Shown piece by piece: positions 32,741-45,971 of a stretch of 64,000 nucleotides of DNA (the first letter of the stretch is position 1; the number at the start of each line of letters is the position of its first letter). The DNA comes from Salticus scenicus (lineage: Eukaryota; Arthropoda; Arachnida; Araneae; Salticidae). The notes beneath the pieces are model-generated. The model ran no database searches. It was not told the origin of the DNA and saw nothing but the letters and a program-made list of their open reading frames with translations. The stretch is taken from positions 65,662,718 through 65,726,717 of the forward strand of contig OZ005650.1 in the NCBI GenBank assembly GCA_963930645.1. Reading direction: 5' to 3'. A program made the position numbers and the translations under genes.

Positions 32741-34339
32741 ACCATGAAAATTCCTTTAACTAGTTTTAAAGTACAACATGTTTACAATTTTGTTCATAAT
32801 GAGATTTTTTTTCCCCCACACATTCTACATTCTTCTTGTTTATGTTTTGGTTGTCTCTGTCTGTTGTACAGATCTGCTCCCACTGTGGGATTCAGATCTT
32901 GGTGACTTATAAAATTATCATATATCCATTTTAGGCAATGGATAACACATAACAAATTCTAATTTTGAAAATCAAAAATGTAACATATTTTTCTATGCTA
33001 AAGCTACACGCTTGCTTACATTTGCATCATTAGTTCATCTACATTACTGTTGTCACTCCTGTTTTTTAAAATCGGGTTTAATGCCCATCCGTAGGTGAAA
33101 CATCATACAGCCACCAATGAGCATTAATCTGAAGATATAGGACAAGGCTAAACTAGATCAGATGCACACTTGCACCAATCTGTATCCACACTGTGGTGCG
33201 ACCGTGAGATGTAGTTTAACCTTGTCTCGGGTAGAAAGTGGGTAGCGGATTTCTCAACTCTTAGCAATAATGGTGGCTGAATGTTTACGTTAATATGTGG
33301 TGTTTTTAAGGAAAAAATTGTAGCAAGGAGATCATTTTGATCTAACAGCAGGCACATTAGTGATGTTGGTGATTTTTCAATGTAATTAAAAAAATAAATA
33401 AAAACTAATTTTTGAAAGAAATTTTTCATTGAATATTTACATGCCCGGCCAGGCATGTAAGGGTATGCCTGATCTAAATTTTTACATGCTCCGGGCATGT
33501 CGGGCAATACAATTTTCAAGCTCTGGCCAGAATCACTTTTCACTGAGTTCCATGTTAACTCAGACCAGAGAGAGACCAGATTTCTGATTCAGATGAACTG
33601 ACAGACCAGAACCAAATTACTGATAATGAAATTATTGGCAGTATATTAAATCTATCAAAAGAAAATTTATGATAATATCAATGAAGTATAGAATGACAAA
33701 CAAATTTTTAAAAATTCTATCTGAAGGGAAGAACTAACTTAAATTCTTAAAACAACAAATTTGTGTTACAAAACACTTATAGTTTTCGTTCTATTTATTA
33801 ACGTTCACTGTTATACCTATGTATCTAATAATTTGAGATTCGAGTAAAATTGTATTATTATTCACTAGTATGTCTTTTGTGCAATTAATATTTTGACAAG
33901 TGATACTCTTTATATTTTATTTCTGCCAAATTCTAAAATCCATACAACATTTTGTTCCAAGCTGTGTGGATTTTTGACCCTCTACTATATATATTTTTAA
34001 AAATTCTAAAATGAAAAGCAACATGTTCAAAGAGTGGAATGAAAAAAAATAACAGAATTAAAAGAATTCCAATGTGATATTTTTAAAATAGGAAGCAACC
34101 AAATTATCTAAGATTATATGGAGGAGAGAAACAATAAATCTGACTGATGTGCTCCAGCTTTAATGAATTGTGAATAGTAAGAAACTTTATTGCTGAAGAT
34201 TGCATACACTCTTGTTAGTCACATTTTGCGACCAGTTTTTTCATTTTGACACGTAGAATTCCAATCATAGGTGCCATATTTGACGCCTGGATTTTTTTTA
34301 TCATCATACCTAATAATTTTCCCAATTCCATCAGACTGT
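32741..34339. other. Spacer with unrecognised minus-strand open frame
   Basis: A 131-residue minus-strand open frame at 33148-33543 contains repeated PDMPG/YMPG-like residues from an inverted aggcatgtaa/acatgcccgg motif (33440-33500). I do not recognise it and it may be chance or a relic. The rest is AT-rich with no terminal repeats noted. Confidence 0.35.
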
Positions 34340-34531
34340 AAACAAGTCTATTTCAGTCAATTAAACCTAATAAAAACTGATTTAAGAAATCACATCTCTA
34401 TGAAAGTAATTGACGATTTGTTAATGATTAAATTAAACAGCCCTAAATTGGAAGATTTCTGCCTAGAAAATACTATTAAATTGTGGTGGAATGATGTATC
34501 TTCTGGGCGAAGAATGAATTTGCAATTTTAA
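34340..34531 (+). pseudogene. hAT transposase C-terminal fragment
   Basis: The plus-strand frame reads FSQLNLIKTDLRNHISMKVI then DDLLMIKLNSPKLEDFC and IKLWWND, ending in RRMNLQF-stop. This is the hAT dimerisation region of KIAA1586/ZBED-like transposases (LIKTDLRN-x-S, LLMIK-x-N-x-P, LWWND). Nothing upstream fits the rest of the protein. It is a truncated relic independent of the minus-strand one. An imperfect inverted repeat (aatctaggcgtcattttgac) follows at 34673-34735. Confidence 0.65.
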
Positions 34532-34876
34532 ATATATATGTTTAATATTGTCAATGTAATTACATTCATTACATAAATCTTTTTTATATAATCTTGCATA
34601 TATTATTTACAAGTTGATGCTTTATTATTATCATTTTTTTTTTTAAATATACATATTGAATTATAGATGACACCTAGATTTTACATTTTAACACCTAAAA
34701 AATTTAATCTAGGCGTCATTTTGACGCCTAGTTTCAAAATTCTTATTTCTAAAACTGACTCTTAATCATATTTCAGATTTAACATAGGCATATACTTTCA
34801 TGTTCAATATATATATAAATTAAAGCTCCTCTCTTCCTCATACAGTTTCCCCGTCTCCTGCCACCAAATTCGATGT

Positions 34877-36100
34877 AACTCTATGGAGAAATTTGTTTAT
34901 AGAATGGCTCATTACCTAATGTATTTAAATTTTCGTTTTCATATTCTGCAAGTTCATAATTGTTAAATTAGTACTTGTTTTCCAAAAATTTTAATATTTC
35001 TTTTTACGGTTAATAAATGATAAAAATGCACTTAGAGCACTTAGTTACTTTTTTACATTTTTAAACTGAAAAATGTAATAAAATTTTGGAAAATGATTAT
35101 TAATTTAATGATTGTGAATTTTCAGAACTAAAAACATAATTAAAAAAAATAATAATACATTAGCTAATATGCAATTCTATAAACAAATTGCTCCATAGAA
35201 TAACATGAGTTTTTTATCTTTCGGTGATGATAGGAGGGGTGCATCATGGATCGTCAAGATCATCCAAAGCCCATGTTATTCTATGGCGAAATTTGTTTAC
35301 AGAATTACACGTTACCTAATTGTTATTTTCAAATTCCGTTTTCATATTCTGAAAATATGCCACCATTAAATAAGTACCCGTTTTCCAAAAGTTTATTTTA
35401 AAAAAAATTTTAATTTTGAGTTTAAAAATGTGAATTTTCGCTAAATGCATTTTTTTTCCTTTTTGAGCTGTAAAAAGAAATATTAAAAATTCAAATTTTG
35501 AGAAACAGGTACTCATTTAACAGTTGTGAATTTTCTGAATATGAAAATAGAATTTAAAAATACTGATTAGGTAATGAGACAACAACTATATAAATAAATT
35601 TCACCATAGACTTACATGGGATTCAGTGACTAGAGACAGAGAAATTATAAGAGGGAGTGAGCAGCCTTAACGGCCCTCTTCACTTACCATCACCGGAAGC
35701 CCAAGCCAATGTTAATCTATGGGGACATTTTTTTTACAAATAACTTATTCATAGTTTTAAATTCTTGTAATTCTTAAAACTAATACATAGTTTTAAATTC
35801 TGTTTTCACACTCAGGAAATTCCCAACTGTTAAATTGACAGACCTTTTTTAAAAATGTATTTTTTTTTTTTTTTTTTTTAATATTTTATTTTGAAATTGC
35901 AAAATGAAAAAATTTCACATATTGAAAATTCGTATTTTGCAGCTTCAAAATAAAATAAAAAAAATTAAAAAAATAATTTTTTAAAAAAGGTCCGTCCATT
36001 TAACACCTGGGAATTTTCAGAATGTGAAAACAGAATTTAAAAATATTTATTAGTTAATAAGTTATTTGTAAAGAAAAATTTCCCATAGAATAACATTAGG
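34877..36100. repeat. Array of three palindromic units of about 330-390 bp
   Basis: Units at 34877-35209, 35270-35620 and 35708-36100 are each foldbacks. They open with an ...taactctatggagaaatttg-type arm and close with its inverse (...caaattgctccatagaataac). Inner arms contain ttcatattctg / gaattttcagaa and a poly-A/poly-T centre. They are separated by GC-richer linkers with ggtgatgataggagg / ccatcaccggaag-like sequence. A half-unit lies in a cryptochrome intron (8890-9012). Confidence 0.8.
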
Positions 36101-36292
36101 TTTGGCTTCCAGCGGCGGTGGGTGAAGCAGGCCCTTAAGTGTCACATGAATTCAATTATATGATTCATAAGGGTTTTAAGGTAAATACATTTTGTAGAAT
36201 GTATGGCATAGTAGCTGAATATAAATGAAACTAAATACTTGAGAGAAATAAACATATTTTAATAATATACAAAATAGAAATATATACATTTT

Positions 36293-36478
36293 TTATTTTT
36301 CTGCTTCTAACATTTCTTTCAGCTGATTTTTTAGAGCCATAAGTTCAAAGTCTGGTATATAACGTATTTCATTATGCTGTTCTTCGTGGGGATGAATGCT
36401 AACAGTAACACCAGCAGGCAATGATGATCTTATTACTTCAAAAAATAAAGGAGCAGAATATGCTGCCAAATTGGTCAC
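36293..36478 (-). CDS. Terminal exon of an unidentified gene on the minus strand
   Basis: A splice acceptor (minus strand ...ttttgtactag, AG at 36480-36479) opens directly into VTNLAAYSAPLFFEVIRSSL, PAGVTVSIHPHEEQHNEIRY and IPDFELMALKNQLKEMLEAEK-stop. The composition, balanced codon use and helix-like charged end look like real host protein, unlike the AT-biased chance frames around it. The stop codon overlaps an AATAAA hexamer. I do not recognise the protein. No upstream exon could be found at higher coordinates, where large transposon insertions begin at 37775, so that intron is probably very long. The reading phase at the acceptor is assumed to be 0. Confidence 0.6.
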   Translation of the reverse strand: MTNLAAYSAPLFFEVIRSSLPAGVTVSIHPHEEQHNEIRYIPDFELMALKNQLKEMLEAEK

Positions 36479-36480
36479 CT

Positions 36481-37766
36481 AGTACAAAACAAAAATATTA
36501 GATTATAGCAACTTTTATTTATTAATTTTTTTCATGCATATATTTAATAAATACAGTGAGTGAAATGATATAGTGAGTATTATGATTTAGTTATTTCTTT
36601 TAATTTAAACAAATTCAAAAAAGTGTTTCATTTAAAAGATTGAGAATTATATGAAATTTTTCTTGCCAAATTACTGCAACAATATCTTGAAATAAAATGA
36701 ATTTATTGTTGTAAATCATATTTTAGAGAAAACACATAAAAATTTTGAAATAATTCTAAAATTTAGGAAAAAGTGCAAATCAAGACTTTTTAAGATTTTG
36801 AAAACTCAAAAATTTGACATTTTGTCACTTCCAATAATTTCACAAGAATAGTTTACATATCTTTGACTATTAAAGGTATATTAATAAACTTTGTTCTCTT
36901 TTATTCACACACTAATTGTAACTGCCATACACAATTGCTTATAAAAGTAAAGTATTAATATTTATACTTTTTTTAAAAGACCAAATCATCAAAAGCTGTG
37001 CCAAAAAATTGCTTTAATATTCAATTAAGATTCACTTTGTCACACAACACAAATTCTTCTGTTAATGCTCATTTAAAAATCACTTTTGATAGTTTGTTGC
37101 CTAGGTAAATGCAACATTATGTTTTGTGTATATAAAAATAACTCTAACCAGTATGTCTCAGAATTTGACTGTGGTTTAATGTTCTGTGATATTGCTGCTT
37201 ATAGGATGGGGATTATGGTCCTCAGATCATTTCCCAGACAAATTTCTAAAATTAGGAGACTGGGGTCTCCAGGTGTAATTAGGGACATGTTATGTAATTG
37301 TATATATGATTACATATATAGTTGTGGTTTAGCCTGATATTAACTTTTTTAGTTTTCCTCAAACATGACATAAGTTAATTATTTGTACTAAAAAAAAAAA
37401 AAAAACTTTTTGCAAAATTATTAGACGTATGGTGCTGTGTTACTATCCTTTATAATGCAAATATTTCATCCGGATCGAGATAGACATGAAAAATGTATCA
37501 GTAAGATTTTACAAAAAATTTTCCCAGGATTTTTATTTATGACAATTTTCATGAGATTTGGAAACAGAAATTTTAATTCACTGAGTATTCCAGATTTTTC
37601 CCTTGAGTATGAACCCTATCCTATGACTGTGATGTGATTTTAGAATCAAATGGATCCAGGAGAGCTATATTGAATACCTTGCAGGAACTCTGTGATCCTG
37701 GTCCTCTAATGCTTGAGATAACATATTCTATGTTCAGTTTTATGAGATCGTGGAGCTGCATCACAT
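36481..37766 (-). other. Probable intron of the minus-strand gene
   Basis: AT-rich, with no terminal repeats and only weak chance frames. It may be unique host sequence up to the large hAT-bounded insertion. Confidence 0.4.
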
Positions 37767-38683
37767 GTCCTGAGCAGTGTTGTGCACGAACACGTTCATG
37801 AGCGTAGCTCAAAATTTTTGAGTTTTGAGTTAAACTTCGCTCGTTTTTTAAATTATGAACTTGAGTTGAGCGAAACTCGTTTTTTTCACGAACTTGAGCG
37901 TGAAAAAGCAATTTAAACTCACGCTCATATTAAAAATTAAATATTTCTATCTGAAATATAAAAAGGAACCCAAAAGAAGAAAAGGACAGAAAAGAGAATA
38001 ACTGTGCAAAATGGATCCCGGAAAAAAGGGCACTTGGAAAAAAAAAAAAAGGTGTTGGTAAAAAGGGCACCACAAAAAAGAGACCCCGGAAAAAAGGGTA
38101 CTTTTGCAATTTGCAAATCACGAAGACAATAAACATCAAATAATGAATTTAAAGAATGATTTTCCTGATACATTTTTAGAAATTTCGATCAATTAAATTG
38201 GTACCACTTTCTCTTAGTATACACCTGGGGGGAAGGGGGGGGGTCAGATTGAAAGAGAATAATAATCCCCTAATAATAATAATCCCCTTCTCACTGATTT
38301 TAATGAAATTTTGTCTAATAGTCACTTGCTGTTTGTGACAAAAATACAGTGTCACACATACTTCGGGGGCTGAAGGGGGGTGTCAGAGGGAAATAATTTT
38401 TTTTTATGTCACCTTGTTACCGATTTTAACGATATTCTGTATTACCATCACTTTGTCTTTACGAAAATCACAGTAAGTATTGTATTTAGTGTAAATTGTA
38501 TAAGTGTTGTGAATTTTTTTTGTATTTAGATCAGGGGGCAAAGGGTTTGAGTAAATGCAAAAAAGGATTTTTTTAAACGACTCTATTATAGCTTGAAATA
38601 AAACTTTGTGTAAATACCACTTCCTGCTCAAGAAAAATTATAAAAAGTGTTACGCATATCTTGCAGGGGGCAGAGGGCGAAAT

Positions 38684-38715
<32 letters not shown>

Positions 38716-38824
38716 CACCATGTTAACTATTTCTCTGGAACTTTGTATAAATATAACTTAATCTTTATTAAAATTATAATAAATGATGTACAGTTCAAGG
38801 GAGGGAAGAGGAGAGGGAATGTGG

Positions 38825-39020
38825 AAATTAAATATTTTTTAAAACAGCCTATTATTGATTTTTTTTTTTTTTTTAATATCACTAACCAGCAGATTACTCC
38901 CGCTTCGCTGGTCAAATATTCGCTGGAAATTAAATATTTTTTATAACAGCCTATTATTGATTTTTTTTTTTTTTTTTTTTTTATATCACTAACCAGCAGA
39001 TTACTCCCGCTTCGCTGGTC
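38825..39020. repeat. Tandem duplication carrying a Helitron-like end
   Basis: About 105 bp (ggaaattaaatatttttt...cagcctattattgattttt...ccagcagattactcccgctt...ctggtc) occurs twice. On the minus strand it reads gaccagcgaagcgggagtaa...ctgctggtt, close to the sequence at 47698-47726 that ends in CTAG-T. Assignment to Helitrons is tentative. Confidence 0.45.
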
Positions 39021-40310
39021 ACCAAATTTAAATGAATTTTCAAAGAATTTAATTAACATTTATTTTTTATATCGTATTTTGGACTTTGTAACATAATTAA
39101 AAATTCCTTTTAAGGTCAAAATATCGTATTAGAAATTAAATTATAGATTTCTTCCGTTTTGCACTCATTTCTCAACAATGCTCTATGGTTTTATGTGAAT
39201 GAATCAAAAACTGCTTACAAATTTAATGGATTGTGTAAGTAAGCTGTAATTTAAAAATTGCATCTGTTAGAATTTCAAAACTGATAATTAAAAAAAATAT
39301 ACATATTCATTAATCTTTAATATTAGACTGTTTTTTTTTTAATATTAAACTCTTATTTTAAGATAAAAGCAGTCGAATGATATCGCGTTGTGAAACTTTG
39401 CAACATAATATCTGTAAATCTAATAACTTGATGTCTATAGTTCCCCACAAAAGATGAACAGTTTTTAGAGCTCTTTTTAAAAAGTATAACATATATGCAG
39501 TATTTTTAAAATAAAGTCATCAGTTTTACTAAAAAAAATGACCGACCTTCATCAAAAGCAATTGAATGGTATCACAATAACGGCGGAACCACAGGGCAAG
39601 AAGGGCAGATCCCCCCCCCCCCTGGTTGAAGTGTAGGGGCAACTCCACCCTAAGATAATAGAAGAAACTCACATTTTTAAATTACGTTAAGATCACCTTC
39701 AGAGATTAAAAATGTTAAAACAGATATAAGAATATATAAACAATAAAAACTATTTACATATGTAAGCAAAACAAAGGTTACAAAATATGTGTTTTTCAGT
39801 ACTTAACTTGATATTATTCTTAAATTACGGAATTAGAACACGTTGAAAAAAAAAAAAAAAAAAAAATCTGTGTATTTTTTAATAGATTTTACTTATTTTA
39901 GATTAAATGTGGACCAAATTCCCATAGCCCAAGGCTGCTGCCAGTGTAGCCAGACTTGGGTATTTAATAAATATTCACGAATAATTTTTAGACGTGATAT
40001 TTGATATAGATAATAAACAATTAATCTTCGAAATAATTACGCAAATGTTAAGATTTAGTAGTGGATATTGAATTTAAAAAAAAAAAAAAGTGCCCAAATC
40101 TGGCAACACTAGCCTCTGTCAGATTTTTTTTTTTTTTTTATGTGTATGCGTAAATTTTAGTCTAATATGTGTTAGACTTGACCTAGAAAATCATGTTTTA
40201 TTTTTGCCAACTTACATTGTGTTCGTGCAAATATACTATATAATATAGAAAATAAGATATTTTTTCTTGTGCTTGCGGTTTATCTAACTTTTTTTATTTT
40301 ATTTACACTA

Positions 40311-40814
40311 CTGGCCATTAAAATTGCTACACCAAGAAGGAATAATAATAACGGAATGAAATTTGTTGGACATATACATTATAGTAGGAAGAACAATTGA
40401 TTAAAATTTCAGGAAATTTGGAGTAGTACTGAGAAAACCGTACACAAAGCAGTGACCTCTGTGAAAAATAACAGCACCTATCTGCCTAGCCATAGAATCG
40501 AACAGCGATTGGATGACATGTACGGGTAGAAAACTTCATAAAGTGCTTCATCGATGAATTGTGGCATCGTGTTAAAACTTCATGAAGTGCTCTACCCGTA
40601 CATGTCATCCAATCGCTGTTCCATTCAATGCCCAGGCAGATATGTGCTGTTATTGCTCACAGAGGTCGCTGCTTTATGTACTGCTTTATCAGTACATATA
40701 ACTCCAAATTTTTTGAAATTTTAATCAATTGGTCTTCCTACAATAATGTATGTGTCCAACAAATTTCATTCCATTATTATTATTCCTTCTTGGTGTAGCA
40801 ATTTTAATGGCCAG
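40311..40814. mobile_element. Tc1/mariner-type foldback MITE, 504 bp
   Basis: The ends CTGGCCATTAAAATTGCTAC and the inverted copy are flanked by TA. The inverted homology continues through almost the whole element to a centre near 40555 (gtacgggtag ... ctacccgtac). This TIR type is common for Tc1-like elements of arthropods. No transposase. Confidence 0.85.
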
Positions 40815-42021
40815 TAGTATATATTTTTTATTTTTTTCTGTGGGTCGGATTAATTTTTAAGGAGTCCAGTCGAATTGAGAACATGTTTAATACATTTTTT
40901 TATACAAATATGATTGAATAAGAAATATAGGCGCATTAAAGATATTTAAATTATTGAAGTAAAGTATGCTCCTTTATCGAACATCTCATATGGTGAAGAC
41001 TCTTATTGAACAGATATTCTTTTTACTATATAGTATAAATTATAAATTCTTCTGATTCTCCAGTTCATTCGAATAGGAGAAACATCAAATAATGATTAAA
41101 CTCTATAAGGGAGTCTTCATATCTCGGGTAAGCTTTTGGTTAAAAACAAGCCAAATCTTAATTTTTTGCACACATTTTCTTACTGTGACTATGATTCAAA
41201 ATTATTTTATTTTTTTAGAAACTGAAAAATGATTCAAATATCTATGTCATAGATCAGCTTGTAAATTAAGTTTCTTAAAAGTGCCTTGTAATGAAGGAAA
41301 ACTGGTCTGGTATCTGTTTTTATAACCTCAAAGTGGAGTCAGTCAAGATTTCTTTTTCTCTTTTATTTGCGAGTCATCTCACCACATTCGTTAAATGGCA
41401 CATTCTTAGAATTATGTGGAGGAAGAATTCAGTAGCCCTGGGAAAAATATCTGAATCCTCTGTATTTCGAATACCCCTACAAGTGACGCCATTTGACAAA
41501 GAGCAATACATTTGATTTTCGCCTATGATAAACAAACAGCAGGGTCTTTTTAAATTGGATGGATCCAGGCGCGAACAGAATCGTTCTACGCCCGTTCAGT
41601 ATCATCAGCATATTGTTATCCTAGTAGGTTGTGAGAGAATGAGAAAACTGAGTAGGTGGAGGTGGAGGTGGGGGAGGGAGCAGAGAATAACTATTGAATA
41701 GGTCTACAATCCTATGTGTAGTCTTCTCCGAATTGATTTATCTTTGTCGCTTTGAGAGGCAGTAAAAATTGCTTTGCCCCTTTCCCTTTTCTATCCAAAA
41801 GAAGTGCTGTGTGTAATCTTTTGTCAGTACTTGAACAAGTGTCTTATGTATAAACAAAACATACGTATTAGGTTAAAATAAAATGCATTGCTTGAAAAAT
41901 ATATCCCTTTGTTTGCAGATATTTAAGACTTAATAATAATAATAAATAAATATTGCTATTCAAATAAATAAATAAAATAAGCATAAATAAAAAGTGTATT
42001 ACAGATATTTTTCTCCTCATA

Positions 42022-43350
42022 AACTAGTTGGCATAGGTAAACTCTGCTCCGTTCCCCATCATATTTATATTCTCAGAAATTTCTAGTGCGCCACATATTA
42101 TAATCATGTTAAAAGAAATGAATTTGACCAAAGCTTGATACAGTGACAGAATGAAATCCCCGCCTAATAGGCTATCCACCGTTCACTTCGATATATTTAT
42201 CTTATTCTAATCTATTAATTTATTTTATCGGGGTCAATTCCGTTGTTTAGTTTTCATGCTACTGCTTCCAATGCAATAATCCTCAAAATTCATATTCATA
42301 TGAAAAAATTACAATTTCGCTATATTGATAAAATCGTAAATTACGATTAATTTACGAAATTTTCCTATTAGAATATTTGTATTCAATCATGTTCAAACAA
42401 ATATCATAAACGTAATTTCGAAGTTGTCTAATGTATTTAGGATCCTCAAAATGGAAGTTTATGCTTAATTTTGCCTTATTCTGATATTTTAAGTAAATCG
42501 TAAATTCCAAATAACTTACGAATTTTTTAAATTGGAAAAATCATAGTCTATGATATTCATGCCAGTATCCTAAATAATATTTCGAAAGTGGTTTGACATC
42601 TTTACGATGAAAATATCCCTCAAGATTGACGTTTATGTGAAATTTCGTTCTATTCTGCCATGTTAAGAAATCCGTAAATTTCCAATAACTTATGAAATCT
42701 TTATATTGGAAAATTCATAGTCATTAATATTCATGCCAGTGTCCTAAATAATATTTCAAAAGTAGTCTGACATCTTTACGATGAAAATATCTCTCAAAAT
42801 TGATGTTTATGTGAAATTTTGCCCTATATTGCCATGTTAAGAAATTCGTAAATTTCCAATAACTTGCGAAATTTTCAAAGTAGCATACTTATAGTTACTG
42901 ATGTTCATTTTGGCATAAAAAGTGATATTTAAAAACTGGTCTGACATTTTTACAGTAAAAAGTTTCCATTAAATGCACGTTTAAGTGAATTTTTGTCCTA
43001 TTCTCCCATGTTAAGAAAATCGTAAATTTCTCATAACTTACGAAGTTTTTTAATTCGAATGTTGCAAAAGAATAGGGTTCTTGCCAGTGTCGAAAGTAAT
43101 ATTTTAAAACTGATCTGACCTCTCTGCGATCACTTGTTCGTGAGATATCGTGTTAACAGACTAACAAACTAACGGCCTAACACACTGACACACTAACGGA
43201 CTGACACACTAACAGACACCCTACAGACAGACACCATTGAAATTTTGTCATTTTCGGATTCCTCACACCTGAAAACGTGTAAAAAAGTAAAAAAACTGAG
43301 GTCGAAAATTTTCACGATTACCTAAGTTCCCCATACCTATAGTATGATGG
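42022..43350 (+). repeat. Repeat element with about 176-bp internal tandem units, forward copy
   Basis: It starts near agttggcataggtaaactct and ends at gttccccatacctatag. Inside, the block catgttaagaaa-x-cgtaaatttc-x-ataactta recurs at about 42481, 42658, 42832 and 43008 (spacing 174-177 bp), with diverged intervening sequence. An inverted copy is at 50431-51455. Short direct repeats of cacactgacacactaacgga sit at 43170-43220. No ORF. Confidence 0.7.
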
Positions 43351-43466
43351 GGAACTAAAAATTTTCACGATTACCTAAGTTCCCCATACCTATAGTATGA
43401 TGGGGAACTAAAAAAGTTTCACGATTACCTAAGTTCCCCATACCTATAGTATGATGGGGAACTAAA
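43307..43466 (+). repeat. Three tandem copies of a 53-bp hairpin unit
   Basis: The unit aaaattttcacgattaccta followed by agttccccatacctatag and tatgatggggaact is repeated three times almost exactly. Each unit contains an imperfect hairpin, gttccccat...atggggaac. Confidence 0.92.
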
Positions 43467-44122
43467 AAGTCGAACTAGTTTTAAAATAGCATTAGTTTTT
43501 TCATTTTGTGGTTTCAAATAAAATGTCAAAAACTTGAAAAATCCTTTTTAGATTATTACTATTATTTATTTTTATTATTTTTTTCAACTATTGCAAATTT
43601 TTTGAATGTAAAGACCAAGTTAAGAAAGAAGAAAAAAAAGCTGTACTTTCTTATTTTACGCTCGTATAAACAGACGACTAAACACTTTAATATTTTTCTT
43701 CCCATGGGTAATTTATGCACCCTTTGTGAATTTAACAGTTATTTTCTATTTAATAAGTTATTTATTATTAAATTATATATTATTTAAATTTATTATTAAC
43801 ATTTTAATTATATTTTGAGTTTCCTTTTGAATTAGCTAAATATTTTGAACACAATTTAGTGGTTTGTCTTAGGGATCGTGGATGAAATATGATAAATCGT
43901 CAAGTGGCGGACCCCAAATGAAAAAATGCCAAAACCTACTTGATTTTGAAATTTTATTTTATTTTATTTTTGCACACTTTACATAAAATGCATGTTTTTT
44001 TCCTTTATAGTACACAAAATAGCAAGCGAAATTTTCTAATGATTTATCCAAGAACTCAAAGCAGACATTGGCTGTGGTGCAATTAAATAAAGATTAATTA
44101 AGTCAAACCATTACACTATTTA

Positions 44123-44160
<38 letters not shown>

Positions 44161-44892
44161 TAGCAGACCCGGCCACGCGTTGCTGTGACTAAGTTATACA
44201 TTGAATTATACAGCTGTAAACTATTTAGTACAGTCAAATTATTATTTACGAACAAAGACGAAAACGTTGTAGCCGATGTAAAAACCCACAGGTTTGAGAT
44301 TTGAAACTTAGGTCAAAATTTGGAAGCGATTGATAAAAATTTTCGTAGTGTTGATATTAAGCACAAATTAATTTTATTGTAGGGTCCTATAAATTTTAAT
44401 GGAGAAGTGATATATATTATTTCTAATACTACTTTGGATAAAATTGCTAAAATGACTAATATATAAATTAAATTCTATTAAAATTCTATTAAAATAAAAG
44501 TATAAAAGAAACAGACGATTTTAAAATCAATTTTTATGGAGGAGTGAAATATAATATATGCTATAATGGATAATTTTACTATAAAATGACCTCATCATTT
44601 TAAATATTTTAAAGAGGGCAACAGCTGTAGTTATAAAAAGGAAAACAATAAGGCTAAACCAGAAAAATAAGTAAATTTGATAAATATTTTAAAACTTTAA
44701 AATTGGAAATCTTATGAAATATTGGACATTTAAAGTAAATACATGTATCATTTTAAATAGAAAAAGATTTTGGAAAAGTTTAGTGTATTTTAACGAAGTG
44801 ATGAGAAGTTTTTGAGTATGTTAAAATTTTAATAGTAAATTCAAGTTAATAAAGATGGGAAACATTGAGGATTAAGATAAGAATAATTATAA

Positions 44893-44923
<31 letters not shown>

Positions 44924-45604
44924 CTTTTTATATACCATGCTTTTAAATTTTAGTATACTAATAATATATACTAATTAAAAGGAAAATGATAAATATTCTA
45001 TCATAGTTTGAAGTCAAATTTGTTTTCAAATATCTAAATAAAATATCTGATGTAAGATACTAATATTTTGCAGCGGAATAGATTTCATTTCTGTCATCCT
45101 TGGCGAAAAAAAAAGAATATCGCCAAATTATCTGGCGAAAATATTTAATTCCTTTAAAAAATCATGGTTATTTTAGCAACTTATATTAAAAGAGTAATGA
45201 ATAATATGAAACAATATTTCGTACAATACATATTACATGTCATACATACGTACAATGAATAATACATATTACATTTCGTACAATGCATATATCTGGCATG
45301 TATATTTTCGTGTTACGCTTTTGATCGCCAAATAATAATATTAATAATAATAAAAGCCAAGGGCGACATAGTTTTGAAATTTAAAATTAAAATTTTTTCA
45401 ATTTGACAGCAAAATAATTCAATCTAACACCTGCGATAACTAATACATATCTATACCCAAATATAAGGATTAAAATTGGGAAATAAATTTCCTCGATTTT
45501 TAATAATTTCTTACAAAAAATCCAGTGGGCAATTAACATAGGAAATCTTTTTCTTGGCTGCACAGACGTTCAGTGAGTCACACTTCGCTTGCGTATAGAA
45601 CTCA

Positions 45605-45971
45605 TAGATATAGTATAGCATATATAGAATAGAGTGATCATTGGGGAGAAAAAAGTTATTCCTTTTCATTTGGGAAAAGACGACGTTTTTACCAAAATAT
45701 GGCCGTCTTTCCCCGAGTGAATACACGGGAATACATACTAATATTTTAGCAAATAAAATTTATGAATAATTTATTTGCTAAAGGGGAATGGAAGACTCCA
45801 GATACAGTTTCAAATTCATATTTCTTTCTTTTCTTTTTTCTTTTTTTTTTTTTTTTCAATACCACTTAATGGCTGTTTCCAAAGCTTTTATTTATTTTTT
45901 TTTCGTCATCAAAAATCTTTGTACGATAACATGGGGATGAGAGATCTATATATATTACTATATCTATGATA
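45605..45971. mobile_element. MITE copy B, same family as 3609-3930
   Basis: It has the same end sequences and interior as the copy in the cryptochrome intron, with small insertions such as a T-tract at about 45835-45856. It lies inside the 10.4-kb hAT-bounded segment. Short ORFs in it are chance readings. Confidence 0.7.

Noticed and set aside
38647..39059. Open frames rich in F or K around 38700-39050
   Set aside because: They are translations of long T/A tracts and a tandem duplication. No protein-like composition.
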